From contig NZ_JAKIKS010000029.1 in the NCBI RefSeq assembly GCF_023284005.1, positions 1 through 52,800 of the forward strand: a DNA stretch of 52,800 bases, given 5' to 3'. Positions 1 to 9,366 of this stretch are shown here, in pieces. The position numbers and the translations under genes were made by a program. Within the stretch, counting starts at the first letter, position 1, and each line of letters starts with the position of its first letter. Below the pieces are notes generated by a model. It saw nothing but the letters and a program-made list of their open reading frames with translations. It made no database searches and had not been told where the DNA came from. This DNA is from Shewanella surugensis (GTDB lineage: Bacteria; Pseudomonadota; Gammaproteobacteria; Enterobacterales; Shewanellaceae).

Positions 1-327
1 ATATTGGTTTTTCATTTGAGAACCTTGGCCGATTTTGTGAGAGATTGAAGCTTATAGGCAGCTAACCCTCTTTTCTATACCAAAGTGTGTCGGTTATTAT
101 GGCAATCTAAGTTCTATTTCAAATAGTCTTATGACTTCAATTTTTATTACATAAAAACGAAGCGTTGATATATCTATACCCAAGCTAGTTGAAGATACAG
201 GATTTAGCTGGAATTAAAAGCCTTGTAGGCAAGGCTTATTTTCAGTAACGCAGTATAAAAGACTTCTAAACCAGTCCGTTGGGACTCTGAAAACATGCAT
301 CTTCAAGTAGATTGGGGATATAATAAA
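1..327. other. Gene-free left edge of window
   Basis: No complete gene is visible. Bases 1-48 read as an open frame on the plus strand ending in TGA, which could be the last codons of a gene lying outside the window, but 15 codons are too few to identify. The right half (175-320) is the inverted-repeat element listed separately. It lies directly downstream of the minus-strand gene ending at 328, so it may also act as that gene's 3' end. Confidence 0.4.
175..320. repeat. Palindromic, MITE-like intergenic element
   Basis: The 22-base ends at 175-196 and 299-320 are inverted repeats of each other with three mismatches. Inside are two perfect small hairpins: AAGCCTTG/CAAGGCTT (218-225 and 230-237) and AGTCC/GGACT (273-277 and 282-286). 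No open frame lies inside. The outer motif (CCCAA, about five bases, TTGAAGAT) resembles short repeats I recall scattered in Shewanella and Vibrio intergenic DNA, but family membership is inferred. It could be a non-autonomous mobile element or an RNA-level processing or termination structure. Confidence 0.5.
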
Positions 328-690
328 TTAAATCTTACTGAGACGTACATGATAATCACGAATAATATGCTGCATGATTTCTTGTACTGAAGCATTTTTT
401 GTGGCTTTATCTATGTGTATTTTCACAGTGACTAAAGTATGGAAATCCTCTTTAAATCGATCACTTTGCAACGAAAAATACGCACCTTCTTGTTCAGACT
501 CTCGCACCGTAAAGCCTTCATATTCAAAAACACGTGTACCTGAATGATTGTGCCACTTTGTGATCCTATCCAAGGAAATTTCACAAGAGTGATTGATTTC
601 AATATGGTTTAACCAGCTAGTTGGATGTGAGGGATCTTTTATATGAGGGCATCGAACTGTATAGTTGTAAACATGAGAGATGGCTGTCAT
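328..690 (-). CDS. Hypothetical protein, 120 aa
   Basis: I do not recognise this protein. It begins at an ATG (complement of 688-690) preceded by a modest AGGTAGG-like ribosome binding site and ends TAA at 328. The protein is soluble in appearance: no signal peptide, no membrane segment, a mixed charged composition, and several His residues in the first 50 residues, which also contain two Cys (residues 14 and 36). The C-terminal third looks helical. It is transcribed alone, away from any partner, with the palindromic element directly at its 3' end. The gene is credible because the frame is intact with a plausible start, but function is unknown. Confidence 0.55.
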   Translation of the reverse strand: MTAISHVYNYTVRCPHIKDPSHPTSWLNHIEINHSCEISLDRITKWHNHSGTRVFEYEGFTVRESEQEGAYFSLQSDRFKEDFHTLVTVKIHIDKATKNASVQEIMQHIIRDYHVRLSKI

Positions 691-812
691 AAATTACCTA
701 CCTATTCGCTTGACTTGACTCATAATAAACATGATTTTTTTTATTGGTCAATCTTTTATTATGACTCTCACGTAGTTTGTGATTGATGTCATTATTCATT
801 CACTTTTGCGAT

Positions 813-852
813 AAAAAAAAACCAGCAAGGCAAACACAATGAAGCCTTTGCC
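813..852 (-). terminator. Rho-independent terminator of the SnoaL-like gene
   Basis: On the minus strand GGCAAA (852-847) can pair with TTTGCC (834-829), followed after a few bases by a run of nine T (821-813). It lies 17 bases past the stop codon of the gene ending at 869, so it fits as that gene's terminator. Confidence 0.6.
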
Positions 853-868
853 GTGCATTTATCCCCCA

Positions 869-1270
869 TTAAGCCGTTGTGTTAGCAACCTGCTTAAGCA
901 TTTCAGCCATTTTTTGTTGTATGAGATGTACCGCCTTTAATGGCCTGAGCATGACTTTAAACTCAACGATTTGGCCGGCGTCATTCCATTTAATCATATC
1001 GACACCGTTAATATTAAGGCCATCAATTTCAACCTCAAACTCCAATATCGCATCATTTCCATCGACCACTTCTCTGACATAACGGAAAGGGGCATTAAAA
1101 AAAATATGAAAGGCCGCACTCAAATAATGTTGTGTGACCACTTTGCCCACTTGTGGTGTGTGCAATACTGGTGAGTAAAAAACAACCTCTTCACTCAACA
1201 GATCTGACAGACCGCGAGGATCTCTTTTTTTAACCAATTGATGCCAGACTTCTAGGGTATTAATAGACAT
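869..1270 (-). CDS. NTF2-like / SnoaL-like domain protein
   Basis: The 133-residue protein has the layout of a small cone-shaped NTF2/SnoaL-fold protein: an N-terminal helix (MSINTLEVWHQLVKKRD), the typical 'LLSEEVVFYSPVL' first strand pair, and the 'DMIKWNDAGQIVEFKVMLRP' strand near the C-terminus. Members of this superfamily are isomerases, hydrolases, or simply small-molecule-binding proteins, so the reaction cannot be named. The start is supported by AAGGA eight bases before the ATG. It is followed by a strong terminator and precedes nothing on the same strand for 180 bp, so it is probably monocistronic. No catalytic residue can be assigned from sequence alone. Confidence 0.75.
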   Translation of the reverse strand: MSINTLEVWHQLVKKRDPRGLSDLLSEEVVFYSPVLHTPQVGKVVTQHYLSAAFHIFFNAPFRYVREVVDGNDAILEFEVEIDGLNINGVDMIKWNDAGQIVEFKVMLRPLKAVHLIQQKMAEMLKQVANTTA

Positions 1271-1453
1271 TCATTGCTTCCTTGTATCGAATCTATGCTT
1301 TAAGTCAATACTCATTAACTTAAGCACGTTATGGGCTATCTCCTAACTGGCTAAAAAAACTGAATTCAGCTAGCTTAGGTGTATAAGAACATACGTCATT
1401 GGATCTTATTGAGCAATGGCTAGCTTTATTTCTAAGCTTAAAGCCCCACCCCG

Positions 1454-2818
1454 TTAAAGCGCTTCCAAGGCTTGATTCAATTTACCGACGCCGATAATTT
1501 CCATTCCTGAAGGGATTTTCTTAGGCACATTAGCCAACGGTACTATCGCCCTTTTAAAACCATGTTTAGCCGCTTCCATTATTCTTTCTTGGCCATTAGG
1601 CACAGGCCTTATTTCCCCCGATAAGCCCACTTCCCCAAAGACCACTAGATCTCGGGCCAACACATCGCCTCTAAAGCTTGAAACCATGGCTAACAACAAT
1701 GTTAAATCAGCACTCGTATCAGTCACCTTAACGCCACCCACAACGTTAACAAACACATCTTGATCGGCCATCATTAATCCCCCATGGCGATGCATTACTG
1801 CTAACAACATGGCTAATCGATTAGCATCCATACCCACTGCAACCCGTCTAGGGTTTGGCATAGCGGAACTATCGACCAAGACTTGTAACTCCACGAGCAA
1901 TGGTCGTGTACCTTCCCAAACAACCATCACCACGGAGCCTGATGCATCTTCATCAGCACGCGATAAAAAAATCGCCGATGGATTGGCCACCTCCTTTAAG
2001 CCTCTCTCCGTCATGGCAAACACACCTAGCTCGTTAATGGCCCCGAAACGATTTTTATGAGACCGTAAAGTCCGATAGCGACTGTCGCTGTCGCCTTCAA
2101 ACATCACCGAACAATCAATACAATGTTCCAACACTTTAGGACCGGCTAGGCTGCCATCTTTTGTGACATGGCCTACCATGATAACCGCGATACCATTTTG
2201 TTTTGCAAAACGCGTTAAGTATGATGCCGACTCCCTTACCTGAGAGACACTACCAGGGGAAGACTGGACCTCACTGATATGCATCACTTGAATCGAATCA
2301 ACAACAATAACTTTAGGCTTCTCTTGCATGGCAATTTGGCAGATTTGTTCGACACTGGTCTCTGACAACATTTTTAAATTCGCCATCGGTAATCCCAGTC
2401 GGTTCGCCCGCATAGCCACCTGCTGTAATGATTCTTCTCCCGTCACATAAAGAGCAGGCATAGACTCAGCTAACTGACATAAAGTTTGCAGTAATAACGT
2501 ACTTTTACCCGCTCCAGGATGCCCACCTATCAAAATAGCTGAACCCGGTACAATTCCCCCTCCCAATACCCTATCTAATTCTTTAAAAGAACTCGCAATA
2601 CGGGGCAGCGCATCCAGATCGATTTGATTTAAGGTTTTGACTTCATTAGAGCCTTGTCCTGCATAACCACTAAAAGAGCTGGCTTTTCCTGCTATAGGGG
2701 GACCTAAGCGCACCTCAGTGATGGTATTCCATTCTTGACATGCACTGCACTGTCCCTGCCACCGTGGAAAATCTTGACCACACTCATTACATACATATGC
2801 TGTTTTATTCTTTGCCAT
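1454..2818 (-). CDS. radA: DNA repair protein RadA (Sms)
   Basis: RadA is a RecA-like, DnaB-type helicase that promotes branch migration of recombination intermediates and helps process stalled forks. At 454 residues it has the usual family length. Visible features, in order: a four-cysteine zinc finger (C10, C13, C24, C27), a Walker A loop GHPGAGKST at residues 99-107, the RadA-specific KNRFG motif in 'SHKNRFGAINELG', and a C-terminal Lon-like domain containing 'GEVGLSGEIRPV'. The start MAKNKTAYVCNECG matches family N-termini, although no strong Shine-Dalgarno precedes it. In related genomes radA lies close to serB, as it would here without the inserted glycan island. No terminator was recognised. 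Confidence 0.97.
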   Translation of the reverse strand: MAKNKTAYVCNECGQDFPRWQGQCSACQEWNTITEVRLGPPIAGKASSFSGYAGQGSNEVKTLNQIDLDALPRIASSFKELDRVLGGGIVPGSAILIGGHPGAGKSTLLLQTLCQLAESMPALYVTGEESLQQVAMRANRLGLPMANLKMLSETSVEQICQIAMQEKPKVIVVDSIQVMHISEVQSSPGSVSQVRESASYLTRFAKQNGIAVIMVGHVTKDGSLAGPKVLEHCIDCSVMFEGDSDSRYRTLRSHKNRFGAINELGVFAMTERGLKEVANPSAIFLSRADEDASGSVVMVVWEGTRPLLVELQVLVDSSAMPNPRRVAVGMDANRLAMLLAVMHRHGGLMMADQDVFVNVVGGVKVTDTSADLTLLLAMVSSFRGDVLARDLVVFGEVGLSGEIRPVPNGQERIMEAAKHGFKRAIVPLANVPKKIPSGMEIIGVGKLNQALEAL

Positions 2819-2956
2819 AAGTTATTTTATATCAATTTATTACATCCAAGCTCGAAAAAGATGACACAAAAAGAGTTTTGAATATATAGGTTAAAAAATA
2901 TCATTATTTTTCAGCTTACACTGAACAAAATGACAGACTGTCTCTACTAACACGTT

Positions 2957-3263
2957 ATGGAGGATAATAAACGAAATGGCGCTTGTTTTCGATTTAATAC
3001 GCCAATGAATCTTAGGTAAGGAAAGATCCCCACCAAGATCATCACCGATGATATTGGTGGAACTGGATGACAAAAAACTTTATCAAATTATTCGGATACA
3101 TAAAAACAGTCTCACTTTTCATCTAATGACACTATCAAATGAAACCGATCACAAAAAGAAACAACTCAAAGCGCAATTATGGCGTATTATAGGAGTGGGT
3201 GAAATAATTGATATCACAGAAGAAGTCATATTAAGCTACCCTGAATTGCAGGACGATAAATGA
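2957..3263 (+). pseudogene. Frameshifted small gene, possible PilZ-domain relic
   Basis: Two reading frames must be joined to make a sensible protein. The frame from ATG 2957 reads MEDNKRNGACFRFNTPMNLR, then a stop at 3017-3019, and continues GKIPTKIITDDIGGTG before a second stop. The other frame, open from 3009 and containing ATG 3048, runs to 3263 and ends in a well-formed segment (AQLWRIIGVGEIIDITEEV). The Arg-rich start and the DDIGGTG segment faintly resemble the RxxxR and DxSxxG motifs of c-di-GMP-binding PilZ domains, but the match is weak. The alternative is a real 71-residue gene starting at 3048 and no relic. No recognisable ribosome binding site supports either start. Confidence 0.35.
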
Positions 3264-3351
3264 AGACGCCTTTATCAATAACGCCTTTTTATCGGGTCAA
3301 TATCACACTCAGCCGTATATTTTCAAAAGAGGTTCCCTGACGGGCTCAAAC

Positions 3352-4794
3352 ATGGAACAAATTTTACCGATTATCATCGCCGGTGGCGTTGGCTCACGTT
3401 TATGGCCATTATCACGTCAGCTTTATCCTAAACAATGTTTATCGTTATTAGGTGATTCTAGCTTATTACAAACCACCCTTGAACGCTTAAGTGATCTCCC
3501 CCACCAAGCCGCTATTGTCATTTGTAATGAAAACCATCGTTTCTTAATTGCTGAGCAATTACGAGAAAAAAACATCCCAAACAATGGCATTATTCTTGAG
3601 CCAACAAGCCGAAACACGGCCCCCGCAATCGCCCTCGGCGCCTTACATGCCTTACAGCTAGCAACTCTTCATCCCGATAAAAACACAGTAAAAGATCCTC
3701 TATTACTGGTGCTTCCTGCCGATCACCATATTCAAGATCCTAAGGCATTTTGTTTATCCATACAAAAAGCGAGCCCATTGGCTCATGAGGGCAATATTGT
3801 CACTTTTGGGATCTTACCCACGAGGGCAGAAACGGGTTACGGCTATATCAAAGCAGGAGCCGCCTTAAAAAAAGGATTGGGGTTCAACGTTGATGGCTTT
3901 ACCGAAAAACCCGAATTGAGCACCGCAGAGGCTTATTTAAACAGCAAACGCTATTATTGGAATAGCGGCATATTTCTTGTCAAAGCCAGCGTCTACCTTG
4001 AAGAATTAAAGCATCATCAAGCCGATATGTTAACCGCTTGTCAACAAGCCATGAACAATGCCCAAACTGATTTAGACTTTATTCGAGTCAAGCCCAGCGC
4101 ATTTGAGGCTTGCCCTAATAATTCTATTGATTATGCCATCATGGAAAAAACGACAAAGGCAGTGGTAATGCCAATCCATAATACTTGGAGTGATATCGGC
4201 AATTGGTCGACTTTATGGGAAATAGCCGATAAAGATACAGCTGGAAACAGTCTTCATGGCGATGTCATCAATCTCAATAGCCATGATACCTTCGTCCATG
4301 CGGAGAATAAACTGGTGACCATCATTGGATTAAACGACTTGGTGGTCGTCGAAACCAAGGATGCCGTATTAATTTCCAAAAAAGATCATGTCCAACAAGT
4401 TAAAGATATTGTGCAACAGCTTGAAGATAATAATCGCCCTGAATATCGCCAACATCGAGAAGTCTTTCGCCCTTGGGGCAAGTACGATTTACTCGATCAC
4501 GGTGCGCATTTTCAAGTCAAACGTCTCAGTGTAAAACCCGGCGGCAAGCTCTCCACCCAAATGCATCATCATAGAGCTGAACATTGGGTAGTGGTATCGG
4601 GTACGGCGAAAATCACCAATGGTAATCAACAATTATTACTCACTGAAAACCAGTCAACTTATATTCCTATTGGAACCATTCATTCTCTTGAGAACCCAGG
4701 AAAAATTCCGCTTGAAATGATTGAAGTGCAATCCGGTACCTATCTTGAAGAAGACGATATTATTCGTTTCAGTGATGAATATGGTCGAAAATAA
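3352..4794 (+). CDS. manC: Mannose-1-phosphate guanylyltransferase / mannose-6-phosphate isomerase (type II)
   Basis: This bifunctional cytoplasmic enzyme makes GDP-mannose from mannose-1-phosphate and GTP and, through its C-terminal cupin, interconverts fructose-6-phosphate and mannose-6-phosphate. The 480 residues match the family length. The nucleotidyltransferase signature [13 protein letters not shown] starts at residue 10, FTEKPE is at 183-188 and YYWNSGIF follows. The cupin part contains RPWGKYDLL and the metal-binding MHHHRAEHW at about 404-412. It is the first gene of the accessory island, and manB overlaps its 3' end, which implies one transcript and translational coupling. No clear ribosome binding site precedes the ATG. 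GDP-mannose feeds surface polysaccharides or LPS, or conversion to GDP-fucose and related sugars. Confidence 0.95.
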   Translation: MEQILPIIIAGGVGSRLWPLSRQLYPKQCLSLLGDSSLLQTTLERLSDLPHQAAIVICNENHRFLIAEQLREKNIPNNGIILEPTSRNTAPAIALGALHALQLATLHPDKNTVKDPLLLVLPADHHIQDPKAFCLSIQKASPLAHEGNIVTFGILPTRAETGYGYIKAGAALKKGLGFNVDGFTEKPELSTAEAYLNSKRYYWNSGIFLVKASVYLEELKHHQADMLTACQQAMNNAQTDLDFIRVKPSAFEACPNNSIDYAIMEKTTKAVVMPIHNTWSDIGNWSTLWEIADKDTAGNSLHGDVINLNSHDTFVHAENKLVTIIGLNDLVVVETKDAVLISKKDHVQQVKDIVQQLEDNNRPEYRQHREVFRPWGKYDLLDHGAHFQVKRLSVKPGGKLSTQMHHHRAEHWVVVSGTAKITNGNQQLLLTENQSTYIPIGTIHSLENPGKIPLEMIEVQSGTYLEEDDIIRFSDEYGRK

Positions 4795-6220
4795 GGTCAA
4801 TTCATTGAGCCACAAGCCAATTCTCATCTCAAATGAGCTCACTTGCTTTAAATCCTATGATATTAGAGGCAAGCTCGATACAGAAGTAACCCCTGATATT
4901 GCATACCGTATTGGCAGAGCATTTGCCGAAATCATCAATCCTAAAACGGTAGTGCTCGGTGGGGATGCACGTCTTAGTTCAGAGCCTCTTAAACAAGCGT
5001 TAGCAAAAGGCTTAATGGATGTCGGTGTCAATGTGCTTGATTTAGGCATGACTGGCACGGAAGAAATCTATTTTGCGACTTTTCATCTTAGACTCGATGC
5101 GGGTATTCAAGTGACTGCCAGTCATAACCCCATCGATTATAACGGCATGAAATTAGTCGGCAAAGAGGCCAAGCCTATCGGCCCCAACAATGGACTTTTA
5201 AAAATCAGAGCCTTAGCTGAAAGTCAGGCCTTTTTGCCCAAAGCGACTCTTATCGGCACCTATAAACGTCTCAATTTAATGACGGACTACGTGATCCATT
5301 TAATGTCATATATCCACCCACAAAATATCAAGCCGATTAAAATAGTGGTGAATGCAGGCAATGGCCCCGCAGGGCAAGTTATCGACGCACTTGAAAGCCA
5401 ATTTAAGTCCTTAAACGTCCCCATCGCATTCATCAAAATTCATCATCAAATCGATGGTCACTTCCCTAACGGCATTCCCAATCCATTGCTGCCAGAAAAT
5501 AGACAAGCGACCCATCAGGCTGTACTTGAATATGGTGCCGATTTGGGTATTGCTTGGGATGGAGACTTCGACCGCTGCTTTTTCTTTGATGAGCACGGGC
5601 AATTTATAGAAAGTTATTACATTGTTGGTTTGTTAGCTGAGGCTTTTTTACAAAAAGATCCCACCGCAAAAATCATTCATGATCCCCGTTTAATTTGGAA
5701 TACACTCGATATTAGTCAGAAATTCAAAGGCACTGCCCTACAATGTAAAACAGGGCATGTTTTTATTAAACAGAGAATGCGCCAAGAAGAAGCCACCTAT
5801 GGCGGCGAAATGAGTGCGCATCACTACTTTCGTGATTTTGCCTATTGTGACAGCGGTATGATCCCTTGGTTGCTGATCTCTGAGCTACTGAGTATTAGAC
5901 AAATCCCGCTCTCCAAAATAATCGCCAGCGCGATTCAAGCTTTTCCCACATCCGGTGAAATCAATATCGCCATCAATAATCCCACTGAAGCAATTAACAG
6001 AGTAAAAACCCATTACCAAGCTCAAGCGAGCAAAATAGATACTTGCGATGGGATCAGCCTTGAGTTTACTGGCGATCAAAAAGAATGGCGCTTTAACTTA
6101 CGCCACTCGAATACCGAACCTTTAGTCAGACTCAATGTTGAATCGAAGGGAGATCCACAACTGCTTAAACAAAAAACCAATGAAGTAATGGCATTACTCA
6201 TTAAATACAAGTCAGACTAA
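4775..6220 (+). CDS. manB: Phosphomannomutase
   Basis: The enzyme converts mannose-6-phosphate to mannose-1-phosphate, the substrate of the manC product. It is an alpha-D-phosphohexomutase with all four signatures: the phosphoserine loop [11 protein letters not shown] (Ser about 116), the metal loop DGDFDRC (about 262), the sugar-binding loop [19 protein letters not shown] and the phosphate-binding loop [12 protein letters not shown] near the C-terminus. The frame is open from 4721, but conserved sequence (CFKSYDIRG) begins only around 4850. I therefore prefer the ATG at 4775 (or 4781), which overlaps the end of manC by about 20 bases. ManB and phosphoglucomutase-type paralogs are hard to separate by sequence; adjacency to manC decides the name. 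The 3' end overlaps the convergent gene at 6212 by 9 bases. Confidence 0.93.
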   Translation: MNMVENKVNSLSHKPILISNELTCFKSYDIRGKLDTEVTPDIAYRIGRAFAEIINPKTVVLGGDARLSSEPLKQALAKGLMDVGVNVLDLGMTGTEEIYFATFHLRLDAGIQVTASHNPIDYNGMKLVGKEAKPIGPNNGLLKIRALAESQAFLPKATLIGTYKRLNLMTDYVIHLMSYIHPQNIKPIKIVVNAGNGPAGQVIDALESQFKSLNVPIAFIKIHHQIDGHFPNGIPNPLLPENRQATHQAVLEYGADLGIAWDGDFDRCFFFDEHGQFIESYYIVGLLAEAFLQKDPTAKIIHDPRLIWNTLDISQKFKGTALQCKTGHVFIKQRMRQEEATYGGEMSAHHYFRDFAYCDSGMIPWLLISELLSIRQIPLSKIIASAIQAFPTSGEINIAINNPTEAINRVKTHYQAQASKIDTCDGISLEFTGDQKEWRFNLRHSNTEPLVRLNVESKGDPQLLKQKTNEVMALLIKYKSD

Positions 6221-7309
6221 TTTTGATTTCACGTCATGATTTTCATTAAGATCTAATAATAACTGCTCGATAAAAGCTGTAATCTCTGCATTTGGAACAG
6301 TATTGATATCCTCAGCCACTTCAGAAACCAACACTTTTGTCGTGTTAACGAGAGGGTCACACATAGCCCTCCATAACTGATCTTCCCTTAAAATCAAGGT
6401 CGGTTTTTTAAAAGCACTGCTTAAATGACCTATTGCAGTATCTGTTGTAACAACAAAATCCATCTGTTGTAGCACCTTAGCTCCTTCACCGATATGAGAA
6501 GACTGAATAAAAGTGACCTTACTTTCTATACCCCCTCCTTCAAGTAAGTCTCTTTGTTTCGGTAAATCGAAGACAAAAACATTACATTTTAATCGAGTTA
6601 AGGTATTCACAACCCAAATGGACTTATCATGAGATAAAGTATTTCCCGGCTGAGTTCCAGCTGGATTAAAGAGTACAGAACATGCAGATTTATCACCTTT
6701 ATATTTAACATTACAATCTGGAAGATAAGGATAAAAATCAATATTTTCACTATCATTTAAACAAAAATAGCTAATAGAACTGAACATTCTTAATGCAAAA
6801 TGAGGAATAACATCTTTACTTTTTCCAACCAGTCCATCAAAAAGACTATCATACACTTCTTTTGTAACGAGTTTATTGTTCTTACCAGCAGAATAATAAG
6901 GTAGACTCAATAATCGATGAGTATTGAATTGTTGTAATCGAAATAATGTCCTAAAATTACATTTTTCAGCAATAAATATCACTTCAGAAAAAGGACGATC
7001 ATATAATTCCTGTCTCTTTTTTTGATCATATCGATTACGAAATAGTTTAGCATTGATATTCCAACACCAAATACGATCGACAAAAGGATACTTTTCTAAC
7101 ACTTGCACATTACGTTGATGACATAGCACTTCAATGTCATAATCTGGATAACTTTGCTTCATCGCAGAAAAAATAGGTAATGTCAGTAACATATCCCCTA
7201 TAGCATCATAAGTAACAAATAATATCCGTTTCTTATTTAATCCAGGACATGATTTTTCCTGCCTACGTGAAAATTGATATTTCAATAATAAATTAGATAT
7301 TCCAAACAT
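6212..7309 (-). CDS. Glycosyltransferase family 9 (heptosyltransferase-like) protein
   Basis: This 365-residue protein has the two Rossmann halves of ADP-heptose:LPS heptosyltransferase-type GT9 enzymes. The N-terminal half starts [20 protein letters not shown] and continues with '[24 protein letters not shown]'. The C-terminal half holds '[15 protein letters not shown]' and the donor-site segment '[20 protein letters not shown]'. True heptosyltransferases carry a similar D-(S/T)-G-x-x-H-(L/I)-A segment; here it is DTAIGHLSS, close but not canonical. Donor and acceptor sugars cannot be named. It is convergent with manB (9-base overlap) and divergent from the second GT9-like gene at 7699. It probably acts at the cytoplasmic membrane on LPS core or a surface glycan. 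Confidence 0.8.
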   Translation of the reverse strand: MFGISNLLLKYQFSRRQEKSCPGLNKKRILFVTYDAIGDMLLTLPIFSAMKQSYPDYDIEVLCHQRNVQVLEKYPFVDRIWCWNINAKLFRNRYDQKKRQELYDRPFSEVIFIAEKCNFRTLFRLQQFNTHRLLSLPYYSAGKNNKLVTKEVYDSLFDGLVGKSKDVIPHFALRMFSSISYFCLNDSENIDFYPYLPDCNVKYKGDKSACSVLFNPAGTQPGNTLSHDKSIWVVNTLTRLKCNVFVFDLPKQRDLLEGGGIESKVTFIQSSHIGEGAKVLQQMDFVVTTDTAIGHLSSAFKKPTLILREDQLWRAMCDPLVNTTKVLVSEVAEDINTVPNAEITAFIEQLLLDLNENHDVKSKLV

Positions 7310-7698
7310 AATCTCAACACAGCCTCAACATAGACTTACATTTCTCTAGATTGATATACACTAGCCTAAAAACGATCAACATTTAAACAAAAGACCTTTA
7401 AATTATCCATGCAAAAGGTATAGAGCATCATAATAATGCAATGTTCAAAGTAAGATAAAATTAAATAACTAGAATAAAAAATTAAAACCTGTATGAAACA
7501 TTCAAGACACAATAAACCACGCTAATCATAAAAAATGAGAAACATAATGAGAGACACTGTATATAATCAATACCAAATATAACAGTTTTACCTCGATATT
7601 CTCTTATAATAATAACGACTATATGATAGCCTTCTCTTAGTAACTAAATCGCCATTGTAAATTTTTATCACTTTTTCAAAGAGAAGAATCATTAAATT
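7310..7698. other. AT-rich divergent intergenic region
   Basis: The 389 bp between the two divergent glycosyltransferase genes are strongly AT-rich with no open frame of note. Several TATAAT-like hexamers are present (for example 7562-7567), as expected in such DNA, but none has a convincing -35 partner, so no promoter is called. Both genes must be transcribed outward from here. Confidence 0.4.
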
Positions 7699-8742
7699 AT
7701 GAACACGAAGGAAATAATATCCAGTTTCTTTACTAGAAAAAGAAACAATGCTAATAATATTAATGAATTAATTTCCCCTTCCACAGTCGTCATCAATTAT
7801 AACCTCCCTATCGGTGATTACCTGTCTCTCTCTCCTATAATCGATGCTATTGAACAGAAATGGAACACTGTCAGTATTTATGTTATATGTTCTAAAGCCA
7901 CATTTGAGCTAGTCAGCTGTGATCCGCGTGTTAGACCTCTTTGCTTTCCTAACAAAAAAAACACATGGAAATATCCGAATCAATGTAAAAAGGTATTGTC
8001 CGACATAGGGCCCATCGACTTACTCATTGAACCTTGCAAATTGAACCGAAGTTTCCGATCTCTTATTGGTTATTGTTTAAAGCCACGTTTAACAATTGGC
8101 TTATATTGGGATCGTTATCATTCCATTGCTAATCCAATAAATTTAAACCCTCAGCTACGACTTACACAAATGCCTAAACCACATATGTACAGTGAAATGA
8201 TGCAGGGTTATGGTTTTAAAATAATAGACGATAATTACAGGGTTTATGAAAAAGATGAATCAAAACAAAAAATAAAATTATATCTAAGACAACATAACGT
8301 ACAATCATACCTAATAATAAATCCATTCGCCTCTACAACAAAAAGAACACTCCCCTTCATACAAGTCCAAAAAATAGTCAAGTCAACCCATCAACTCTAT
8401 GCGCATATTATCTTGTTAATACCGCCTTATGTAGACAACATACAAGAGTGGAAAAATATCGATAACACAATATTATGCCCCCCGATTAACAGCATTATGG
8501 ACTCCGTATCATATATAAGAAATTGTTCGATGGTTCTTTCCGTCGATACATCCATTGTACATATCGCTAGCGCATTTAATAAACCTATTGTTGGACTTTA
8601 TAGAGAGCAAGATCTTACCACATCCTGTTGGTTACCCACTTCGACACAACAAATAGTATTATCTCTTCATTCCTCACCAGAGCAAATATCAAACAAAATA
8701 AAAATATTACGAGATCATAATAAAATAAAGATATCATCTTAA
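7699..8742 (+). CDS. Putative GT9-type glycosyltransferase
   Basis: The 347-residue protein is a diverged relative of the gene at 6212. The N-terminal strand and loop 'VVINYNLPIGDYLSLSPII' replaces the usual G-D-x-L-L loop, and the C-terminal half contains 'YLIINPFASTTKRTLPF' and 'VLSVDTSIVHIASAFNKPIVGLY', the GT9 donor region with the conserved D-T-x-x-x-H pattern. This supports the fold and probable nucleotide-sugar use; the substrate is unknown. Codon use is AT-rich (many AAA and ATA codons), more so than the housekeeping genes, which suggests acquired DNA. The start ATG has only a weak purine stretch upstream, so translation may be inefficient. No terminator is obvious at the 3' end. Confidence 0.75.
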   Translation: MNTKEIISSFFTRKRNNANNINELISPSTVVINYNLPIGDYLSLSPIIDAIEQKWNTVSIYVICSKATFELVSCDPRVRPLCFPNKKNTWKYPNQCKKVLSDIGPIDLLIEPCKLNRSFRSLIGYCLKPRLTIGLYWDRYHSIANPINLNPQLRLTQMPKPHMYSEMMQGYGFKIIDDNYRVYEKDESKQKIKLYLRQHNVQSYLIINPFASTTKRTLPFIQVQKIVKSTHQLYAHIILLIPPYVDNIQEWKNIDNTILCPPINSIMDSVSYIRNCSMVLSVDTSIVHIASAFNKPIVGLYREQDLTTSCWLPTSTQQIVLSLHSSPEQISNKIKILRDHNKIKISS

Positions 8743-9315
8743 AAATATTAATATCTGTCATCCAAGATAATGTATAAGACGACTTCAAACTAAAGGTTGA
8801 TTTGATCGGGGCCTGACTCAAAGTCCTTTTATTGAGTCTATTATCCGAATTCAATAATACTTACACGCTCATTTTTGTGCAATTATTCGTGAGCGTCCGG
8901 CGAACTACGCCTTGCTTAGTTTAACGTGCCAGGATAAGAGACTATTGAGGCCGCGGCTAGAAATAGAGACCACGCTGACCCGAGCTCTCACATTAGCCTT
9001 TGAAGCGATATTAATGCTTATCATTATTCTCTGTGGCCGAGGCACTCATACTTTAATAAATTACAGCAACACACACTCAATCAACTAACACAATTAAACA
9101 CAACAAATAACAAACAAAGTTAAACAATAAAGCCCTAAAAACCACATACAACCTATACATTAAAGAGTAAAAATAACTATAGATATGCATATAAACGTAA
9201 AAATCCATAAATATTAATAAAATTTAATTTTTACGTTGAATGAGAGATAAAAAAAATTATACTAAAGTCTACCGTCAGGACTTTTCTATCCCTCTATAAT
9301 AAAGGCATCATCAAA
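8743..9315. other. Long spacer with a possible gene remnant
   Basis: This 573-bp spacer has no intact gene. From 8858 to about 9089 the plus strand has an open frame of about 76 codons without an ATG near its start. It is richer in G and C than the flanks and includes a hydrophobic segment (AFEAILMLIIIL). I do not recognise it. A perfect 7-bp inverted repeat, ACGCTCA/TGAGCGT (8865-8871 and 8890-8896), lies at its left end. The stretch from about 9060 to 9230 is almost pure AT with nothing recognisable before the promoter at 9236. Confidence 0.35.
9236..9263 (+). promoter_or_regulatory. Sigma-70-type promoter of the sulfotransferase gene
   Basis: TTGAAT (9236-9241) and TATACT (9258-9263) are separated by 16 bases, about 100 bases before the chosen start of the sulfotransferase gene. 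In such AT-rich DNA chance matches are common, so this is only a reasonable candidate. Confidence 0.4.
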
Positions 9316-9366
9316 TTGGAACCAAACTTAAAAGACTCTTCGATATATAGCGGGGGTGATATCAAA

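Noticed and set aside
1..48. Partial gene entering from the left edge
   Set aside because: Fifteen open codons are too short to support a gene call.
2891..3073. Minus-strand 60-codon open frame upstream of radA
   Set aside because: No ribosome binding site, Ser/Ile-rich unlikely composition, and it overlaps the better-supported plus-strand relic.
4654..4842. Minus-strand open frame at the manC/manB junction
   Set aside because: It is a shadow of two clearly coding frames on the other strand.
8615..8854. Minus-strand 79-codon open frame at the end of the second GT9-like gene
   Set aside because: Half of it is antisense to coding sequence, and the rest has no recognisable product or start signal.
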